Source: Formicarius rufipectus (taxonomy: Eukaryota; Chordata; Aves; Passeriformes; Formicariidae). Taken from it: a DNA stretch of 64,000 bases. Made by a program: the position numbers and the translations under genes. The stretch lies in the NCBI GenBank assembly GCA_013399695.1, contig VXAU01002072.1, positions 757,037 to 821,036 on the forward strand, given 5' to 3'. The notes beneath the pieces were generated by a model. It worked only from the letters and a program-made list of their open reading frames with translations. It searched no databases and had not been told where the DNA came from. This document shows, piece after piece, positions 56,432 through 64,000 of this stretch (within the stretch, counting starts at the first letter, position 1; each line of letters starts with the position of its first letter).

Positions 56432-56740
56432 CATGGTTTTAGCCCAGCTGGCAACACCACAGAACTGTTCACTCACTCCTCCCTCCCAACCCCCTGTGGG
56501 AGAGAGAAGAGAATCAGAAAAATGTAAAACCTGCAGGATAAGAGCAGTTTAATAACTGAAATATCATAATTATTGTAATGGGAAAGAAAATAACAAAGAG
56601 AGAGAGAGATGAAGTTCAAGGAAGACAATACAACTGTTTCACCATCCACTAATCAATGCCCAGCCAGTCTTCAAGCAGTGATCAACTCCTTCCAGCCAGC
56701 TCCCACCACTTTATATACTGGGAAATGATGTTCTGTCATC
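56432..56740 (-). repeat. Partial 3' LTR
   Basis: Matches the R/U5 side of the right-hand LTR: CAGTTTAATAAC, then CACTA(A/..)TCAATGCCCAG(C/T)CAGTC. It begins directly after the RNase H fragment, so the U3 part is deleted. The terminus at 56,432-56,436 (AAAACCATG in minus sense) has lost the usual ACA end. Confidence 0.75.
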
Positions 56741-57420
56741 TGTGATGCTTTTCTGTAATAAGGCGGGACCCATCAATAAACAAGGTACATTTCATTTCCT
56801 GGTAGTTTATTATACAGTGGGGCCTCTTCAGCATGTTACCTCCTTCTCCAGTGACATTCTGAAATCTTTGTCTTCTGGCCAGTCCATGATAACTTCCAAG
56901 ACTCCTGGAGAACTGGGATTTCCTGTATGAACTCACTGTCTGATGACTGCAACCCACTTACTCCATGCAGCATCATGTGTAGAGAAGACCTTCCATGGAA
57001 CACCCAGCACAGCACAGGCAGTCAGGGTGCCAGGAGGAGCTTGTGCTTCAGCACTAATCACTTCCAAAGTGGCTCGAGCCCCTTGAGTAGCTGCCAGTAT
57101 CTCTTTACCAGCTGGAGTATATATATAGAAGTTCTCAGATCTTCTATATCCCCAACTAAAAAGCCTAAGAGCTGACTTGAGTTTCCCCTGCTGCTTTTTG
57201 CCAGAACCTGCAGGTAGGACTATTTGCCCTGGCTGCAGGAGAGGGCACATACTTGCCCTGCCCAGACTGGCCTAAGGGCTACTGTGTGAACTATGTTCTA
57301 TTTGTTCAAAAACTTGTTGTTTCTCAGGGCCCCATGTGAAATCATTCTTCTTCACTTGATACAGAGGGCTTACAATCAAACTCCAATTTGAAATGTGCAT
57401 TCTCTAAAAATCCACAATGC
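56740..57420 (-). pseudogene. Endogenous retroviral pol relic: connection and RNase H start
   Basis: Minus-strand frames encode thumb/connection-like sequence and end with an RNase H N-terminal motif containing DGS near 56,775. Stops and frameshifts interrupt it (for example around 56,830). The reading is cut by the 3' LTR junction at about 56,740. Confidence 0.75.
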
Positions 57421-58120
57421 GTAAGAAAGCTTGTTTCTTACTAGCTGGTGGAGACACTGCTGCTATTTTGTAGACCACATCCATTGGGATCCACCAACAT
57501 CCATCTTGTCATTTTGTTCCTACAAACCGAATCTCCCATGCAGGTCCTTTGATATAACTTTATGACAAAATTAGCTTTCAGAAGGATTTGAAGGATTTTC
57601 AGAAGGATTTTCTTCCCTTTCTCAAAAATTTCTGCTGCTGTATTGCCCCACATGATGGCATCATCAATGTACTGCAGATGTTCCAGAGCTTTACCCTATT
57701 CCAGTGCAGTCTGGATCAGTCCATGGCAGATTAGAGGGTTGTGTTTTCACACCTGGGGCAGTCAATTCCAGGTGTACTGGGCATCCAAGTGAAAACTGTG
57801 GCCTGCCAAAGGGATTGAAAGAAATGCATGGGCAATATCAATTGTGGCAAACCACTTGGTGGCCTTTGACTCCAGGTCACACTGGAGTTCCAGCATGTCG
57901 AGTACAGCAGCATTCAGCCAAGGTGTGACTTCATCCAGGCCATGATAGTCCCCTGTTAGCCTCCACTCTCCTTTATACTTTCACACTGACCACATGGGGT
58001 TATTAAAGTGTGAGCAGGTCTTGCTGATCACTCCTGACTCTCTAGTTGAATCACAGGAGTCTCGGTGTGATGCTGCTACCAGTGCAACACTGTGGTAGCC
58101 ATCAGCAGTTGTTCTTTGAC
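57420..58120 (-). pseudogene. Endogenous retroviral reverse transcriptase relic
   Basis: The catalytic YIDD box is intact at about 57,665-57,680 in the minus strand, followed by a WGNTA segment. Several frames must be combined to follow the domain, so it is not functional. A small duplicated unit (TTCAGAAGGATTT twice) lies at about 57,578-57,612. Confidence 0.75.
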
Positions 58121-58420
58121 CTTCAGCAACCCATAACAGAAAGGTCCTCCAAGACACCAGACAAAGCAGGCAGCTGCTTAACTGCCTCTGCCTCCAAGGT
58201 AGCTGTACTGAACAGCCACTGGTACCATTTCAGGTATTTGAAATACCCTGTCCTGAGACAGTCAATGCCAAGGATGCATGGAGCCTTCAGGCCGGTCATA
58301 GTGGGGTACTTTTGCCACACACTGCCAGTCAGGCTCACTTCAGCTTCCAATACAGACAGTTCTAGGGATCCCACTCACTCCAGAAATAGAAACAGGTTCT
58401 GCCCCTGCATAGCTGAATGA
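58120..58420 (-). pseudogene. Endogenous retroviral protease-like relic
   Basis: A minus-strand frame of about 83 codons contains ILGIDCL, which matches the second conserved segment of retroviral aspartic proteases, upstream of the reverse transcriptase relic. The active-site Asp-Ser/Thr-Gly is not visible in frame. Confidence 0.6.
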
Positions 58421-59484
58421 CAATAGGTGCACTGGTGGCTACTAGAGGCTTATACTCCTGAGCCTGGCATGCCAGACCACAGGATACATATCTTCAAGTA
58501 AATCTGGCATATGATGATGGCACACTGTACAAATTTCTGCCATGTAGGTCGTGTGCACTGGGCTTCTTCTAGATCTGTGGGTGATTGTGCATTGTCTGGG
58601 TCATAATAAATCATCTCTAAAGGTGAGTTCCCCTCAGGTACTGGATACTTGTCTCTGTGGTAGCCCACTTGCCTGGGTGAGGTACAACTTACTTGAAGGG
58701 ATCTCTTTCCTTCACACTCCTCAGAGTTGCCTCCAGAGGCTGACAACTCGTGGTCTTTTTCCACTCACCCTTTCACCTTCCCCAGAAGGTGAGCCCAGCT
58801 GCTTGGTTTCCCTACCACTTAATTCCAGGCTATTAGCCCCATTACCCGAGTCAGAACAGTCAGATAATGTGCTCACCCAAGCAACAGCTGAAAACTTTTT
58901 GCATATCCCACAGCTCCCTCAGGAATAGGGATTGAGCGGTTCACTCTTCTTTTGCCTCTTCTGTTCTTGTGATGGCCCTGCTTTGCTCTCCTTTACTAAA
59001 TAAACTCTTTCATGTCTATTTCTTCTGGTGAGAAGGGGTGACTGATACTGGCATGGAGTTGGTCCTCTGGTTCAGCCGCACCACCAATCACCAGGGTCTG
59101 AGCAGCTGCAGCACCTGTCACCAAGGTGTTGGTAGCCATAATGCCTATCACTGGGTTTAAGTATCTGCAAGTACTTGCTTAACCCTAAACAAGACCTGGC
59201 ACACATTCATGGTTCCTGGCAATAGGGCCATGCTGGTTTCCACATCCCAAGGACATTCAAAATTTTCAAGAGCTATTCTTATTAGCCTAGCGGAGAAGAA
59301 GAAGATGTCTGATCATTTCTCCTCCATATAGGAGTTAACTCTTAGAAGGTGAAATAGAAAAGGTCTAATTATTAATACTTTCCATAAGATGGTTAACAAA
59401 GTATGGAGATCATAGCATTGCTGACTACAAATACCGGACTAGTTTTATGGCCAGCAATTCTGTCATGTCATATAAACCAGTGCA
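58420..59484 (-). pseudogene. Probable gag-side remnant of the same retrovirus
   Basis: A 104-codon minus ORF (58,450-58,764) holds a charged, proline-containing sequence in the position of gag. No zinc-knuckle motif is seen. The assignment rests on position between the 5' LTR and protease, and the segment up to 59,484 is unassigned internal sequence. Confidence 0.4.
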
Positions 59485-59600
59485 CATAGAATCATTGAAT
59501 GGTTTGGGTTGAAAGGGACCTTAAAGATCACCTAGATCCAACCCCTCTGCCATGGACAGAACACCTTCCACTAGACCAGGCTGCCCATGTTAAAGTACAA
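59485..59600 (-). mobile_element. CR1 3' fragment nested in the retrovirus
   Basis: Plus strand reads ATAGAATCATTGAATGGTTTG, GGGACCTTAAAGATCACCTA, CCTTCCACTAGACCAGGCTG, the reverse complement of the CR1 3' terminus. It sits between the 5' LTR and the gag-side remnant, so it inserted into the retrovirus after integration, or the two were joined by a rearrangement. Confidence 0.85.
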
Positions 59601-59844
59601 CACGATATCCTTAGACAAGATCCCACCAGTGATAATACAAGAGGTAGCACACACTGTAAGTAACATGTTATATGATGAAACTCTGACAACAAGTAGAACA
59701 GCTCTGAGAGCACAAAATCGATATTTTGACCAGTGACTATTAAACTAAAATAATGAATGCTTATAGCAATTTTGTTTTACATATCTAGCTAGATTTTTTT
59801 ATATCTCAACCCATCAAGCCCCACAATGGGTGACAGAAAAGGAC

Positions 59845-60353
59845 TGTTACAGCGTAACACCAGTTGGCAACTAAGTACAACACAGACATTTATTCGCTCA
59901 CTTCTCCCCCAGCCCCAGTGGAATAGGGGAGGAGAATCAGTAAAAAGGTAAAACCTGTAGGTTGAAACATGAACAGTTTAATAACCGAAGTAAAATATAA
60001 AAATAATAATGATGATCGTGAAAAGAGAGAAAAGAGAGGAACAAAGCACAAAAGAGACAAGTGATGCACAATACAGTTGTTCACTACCTGCTGACCAATG
60101 CCCAGTCAGTCCCCAAGCAACAACAATATGGAATATTCATTCAGCCAGTTCAGGCCAGCTCTCCTGGCCATGCTCCCTCCTGGCTTCTTGTGCAGGTCTT
60201 CACTGACAGAGCATGAGACACTGAAAAGTCCCTGATCTAGAGTGAACACTACCCGGCAGCAACAACTGTGTGTTATTCTCAGACTAAATCCAAAATACAG
60301 TACTGTACCAGCAACTAGGAAGACAATTAACTGTATCCCAAGAAAACAAGCAA
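59845..60353 (-). repeat. 5' LTR
   Basis: In minus sense it starts near 60,353 (CTTGTTTTCTTGGGATACAGTTAATTG) and ends at 59,845 (GTTGCCAACTGGTGTTACGCTGTAACA). The pattern matches ERVL-type LTRs I know from bird genomes. Past its end the minus strand reads CTGTCACCCATTGTGGGGCT, in the primer-binding-site position. Confidence 0.8.
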
Positions 60354-63300
60354 TGCGTAAAGTAAGGCTATCACCCACTCTGTCAAAAGAAAAAAATTTT
60401 TTCCACTTAACTATTTGTTAGAGTGAACAGACCGAGCTTCTACTGACAAAATACTCTAACTTTCAGACTTCTACTGGATTCCTAATTTCATTTTTATCTC
60501 CTTATTCACAGAGGAGCAGGGACAGAATTCTGTTTTGTCTCATTAAATTTAATAAGCCCAGGGTTTTGTGTTTATTAAACATTTATTTATTCATGAGCTA
60601 CAGAGGGGACTATTCTACAGCATCACTGCTGCCCGTGGAAAACTTTGGTTCAGAAAAGTATATAGGGTTTGGAGTGAATGACCCCCTTTTCCCTTAGATT
60701 AGTACATGCTGCAGCATAGTTCTGGCTAACTGAAATAGATTGCTTTCAGAGGCAATGGACATGAGAGTTCTTTCCAGAAGCTCCGCTTCCTGTGTTCAAC
60801 AACTGCATCCTACTTGCTAAATGGGAACAGACACATCAAGATTAATCTGTGGTCCTCCAGACAGTTTTGAATTCTAAGTGTGGTGGGAACATTTGGTCCA
60901 AAAGGCCAGACTAAATTAAGTCTGAAGCAGACCATGCAAAGTGTGTTAGGCAGCCAGAGCTTCAATTGCCTCAATCTGCTGATGTGCTACTAAAAACCTG
61001 TATTACCTTTTCATTATAGAGACAGCTACTCTGTCATCACCAAAGACAAGACAACTAAAAGTAAAACACTGACTGTAAATGATAAAAAAACTCCTTCACA
61101 AAAACCTGCAACAATTTTTTTAAAAACATAACATAACCTTAATCAGTGGGATCACTTAATTCCAAATATGAATGAAGCTGGATATTATATATTTACATTA
61201 AGGAGCTATTTTAAAAACAAATACTTTTTGATACTTGTAATTTTTCATCTTACAGTCCATCATATTTAATGATGATCAATCTCACAATGGAATACTGCTA
61301 CCCTTTTTCACGATCCTAGCAACCACTTATGATAGAACAACCCAGCGTCTTAGAGAGGTCCCATCTAAATGTCTACTGGCAGAAAGGCAGTAACTTCTCA
61401 GTGTAAAACAGTGGTGTGACAAGGGTTAAGAGAGCCTAGCCGTGTTTGGGTTTAACCTTCAGCTTTTATATTTACTTCCACAGTTTGCTATGCCAACATG
61501 CAAAAGCCTGCAGAGGGTTCCTGGACTCTTATATACTGCTCCAGGACAGAAATTGCCTCACCGGGTTTTGGTATCAGAGATAGTTCAGCAGCCGCTATTA
61601 ACTTGTATCAAGAAACATACACAAGCATCCTAGATAGAATAGTTCAACGTACAAGATGTGGCAGCTAGAGAGAATCAACTGGATTCCAGAAAAAACAGGC
61701 TGGAAAGCTAGCAATCTTTGTTGTAAACCCAATATATCCACAACACCATCAGTTGATCCACTGACTTGAAAATATGAAAATATTATCAACTGCTGCTCCT
61801 ACAGAGAGTATAACTAAAGTAAATAATACTAATAAACAAACAAACAAAAACAACAAAGAAGTAAGCTAAGTTTCGGCATTGTCAATCAAGCAGATTGAAT
61901 CCTCAGTAAACTGTACTGCCCCAATACATTGAACTTCAGCAGAAAATCTCTCATTCTTAAGGTAAGCTTATCACCATTAAATTAAGGGTTTCATATTTCA
62001 CCTAGTCTGTCCAGTTCTCAGTCTGATTTCTCCTATCAGCACAGCTAATGAAAGCAGGTTCATGAAACTCCCTGGGACAGGCCTAAACATGACATCTTAC
62101 AGCAAGATTAAGGCTGATTTCACAAAGAATGTAATTCTAGTCACCTGTGTGTATGAATGATGACTTCAGGGAAGTATAATTTAGTCATGGTAGACAGATC
62201 CAAACAGGCAACCACCAGTCTTACAGCAGATGTGTGTATACTAACCTATCTCTCTTGAAGTCAGCATTGCCAAAACTCCAAAGTAGGCAGCAGTCGACAG
62301 CTCTGCTGCACTTCCCTAGCAGGAAGAAACTCCTCTGAAACAGATCAAGTTTGTATCACATAGGCTCTCAAGTCACCACCAACTGAGGGAGAGAACTGTT
62401 AGGGCAGCACAGTCTGCATGTAATTGGGGGTGGGGATAAAGGCAGGCCGAGCAGAAAAAGTGTCCAGTAGCATCACTGTCTTAGTTTAAATCCATAAAGA
62501 CACAACATAAAACCTCATGTTGTTCACTATAACCTCTTCTTGCATTCTGTTGGTTTGGCAGCTAGCACGGAATTCATTCAGTTACCAGTCAACAAGGTGT
62601 GTGCTTAGATGATTAAGAATGATCTGAACCAGCAACTGCAAGAGTAGATGGAAGAGAGGTGTCTTGATGGATATTGCACAAGACTTAACAAACCCTTCTT
62701 CTTCATACATGTTCCATGGAAATTTACCTAAGCACACCCTTCCTTCCTAGAGGCAGAAAAGTAAGGAAAAAAACCACAGGAAGTATTACTTCTCTAGTCT
62801 CATCTATTTAAACAAATGCTCTGCCTGTACCAGGAACCAGTTTTGACCTCTTCCGACTACCTTAGTTACAAGAAGAACATCGAGCCTGAAGAGGAACTAT
62901 TTCTGCTCACTTAACAGTAACTCCCAATCTTGCAGATAAACATGCTAAGATACAAAGTGAACAGTGCTGTTCTAGTGCCCTCTGCAACCAACCAAGATTA
63001 GTAATGCATTTCCAAAGCCTATGCTGTAACTAGACCACAGTTTGAAACACTTTATCATTTTTTCTTGAAAATTGGGGCTGAAATTTCACATTCTGTGCTA
63101 AGTGAATGAAGAGATACATTCAAGCCTGACTAGCTGTTACACTTCCAGTTACTCAGCCCTTCCTCAATATTTTGTGTTTTGCAACATTCTAATATGAAAG
63201 CACATAGAACTTCATATCATGATCAGAATGCACAAGCTAAACAGGTAATTTCTTTTCAGAATTTAGCAGTCATACTCCTCTGATTTGCAGAGAATTGTTC

Positions 63301-64000
63301 ACTTCCTTTACAAATGCTGTTTTAGAAATGGCTTTTGTTGTTAAACAAAATTTCTTTAAGCTTTACAAACGTCTCTTAGACTTGCCTTCTCTGCATAACT
63401 GTTCATTTTAAGAGTTAAACACTCATACCTCAAAAAAATTTAAAAAAAAGTGAAATAAGTAAAATTTAATGAAAAAACTTAGTGTTGTTTTTTCACTCAA
63501 GTTACAATATTGTGGTCAGAAGCACTACACATGCTAGTTTCCTCACTTTTAAAAATAAAAAAAGTTTGTAGGTCCTGAAGAATAACAAGTAGATAAAAAT
63601 ATTTCTGGTCTTGATTAGCTATCTGAAAACACAAACTGGAAACTTAATAAAAAAAGCCTTTTATATTTCTAAAATAGCATACTGCCTATGGCAGCAACAT
63701 CCACCACAGTGTACAAATCTGTTAGACCACAAGATTCACATTTACTCTACAGTCCCAAGTGCTCTTGCTTTTACAACACGCACAGCACTAAAATTTAAGC
63801 AACCTGATCCCTTGTAACTAAAAGTTACAAAATAACTACAGAGTTACAAATAACTAAAAATTCACAAATAGTCAAAGGTATAAATTAAATATAGGTAGCA
63901 TCACTGTTCACAGCAGAACAAAGTGAATGGGTGCCAGATAAAAAAGTCTCAGGTTTTCTTTGTAGTTTGATATTTACAAACATACAAAAATGGTATCTTC
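60354..64000. other. CPSF6 intron 1, unassigned
   Basis: AT-rich DNA with no exon seen. CPSF6 exon 1, which in human starts at a CpG island, is not here. A (AAAC)n-like run is at 61,833-61,856. The ORFs are short and featureless. Confidence 0.4.

Larger units (their letters stand above)
56432..60353 (-). mobile_element. Internally deleted endogenous retrovirus (ERVL-like) in CPSF6 intron 1
   Basis: Two related LTR segments flank pol-like sequence, all in minus orientation, same as CPSF6. The right (5') LTR is 59,845-60,353; the left (3') LTR piece is about 56,432-56,740. Both end in GTTGCCA(A/G)CTGG and share TAAAACCTG(T/C)AGG. Between them, reading leftwards: a gag/pro-like relic, a protease-like segment, reverse transcriptase with YIDD, and the start of RNase H with a DGS motif. 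Frames are broken many times. The rest of RNase H, integrase, env and the U3 part of the 3' LTR are gone. The copy cannot be active. Confidence 0.85.

Overview
The window is vertebrate nuclear DNA, almost certainly from a bird. Several fragments carry the 3' signature of avian CR1 retroposons. There is a decayed LTR retrotransposon of the ERVL-like kind common in bird genomes. Two well-conserved multi-exon genes, YEATS4 and CPSF6, sit next to each other on the minus strand, as they do in human 12q15 read in reverse. The LTR family points to a non-galliform bird, but I cannot name the species.

Layout: 1-700 is a GC-rich, CpG-rich edge with a minisatellite; it could be the promoter island of the next gene to the left. 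700-19,900 is AT-rich, gene-poor DNA with CR1 fragments and one LTR-retroelement-like piece (about 18,900-19,560). YEATS4 runs on the minus strand from its CpG island near 25,050 to its stop at 20,291. Six coding exons are intact; the first lies in or beyond an assembly gap at 25,073-25,123. From 25,150 to 46,880 no gene is recognised. This interval holds two CR1 copies, one short ORF with a TATA box in front of it (27,277-27,709) that weakly resembles a growth hormone/prolactin-type cytokine, and a long AT-rich, repeat-poor block that may include the CPSF6 3' UTR. CPSF6 occupies 46,887-56,131 on the minus strand with eight coding exons. Its first coding exon is not in the window, so all DNA to the right of 56,131 is probably CPSF6 intron 1. 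That intron contains an internally deleted endogenous retrovirus at about 56,432-60,353.

The two genes do separate jobs. YEATS4 (GAS41) is an acyl-lysine reader in the SRCAP and TIP60/p400 complexes. CPSF6 (CFIm68) is a subunit of cleavage factor Im and influences poly(A) site choice. In human, and as I recall in chicken, the lysozyme gene LYZ lies between them. I could not find a lysozyme exon here, which is one of the main observations. I did not find a convincing new system; the best leads are the cytokine-like ORF near 27.5 kb, the missing LYZ, and the edge minisatellite with a 174-codon open frame.
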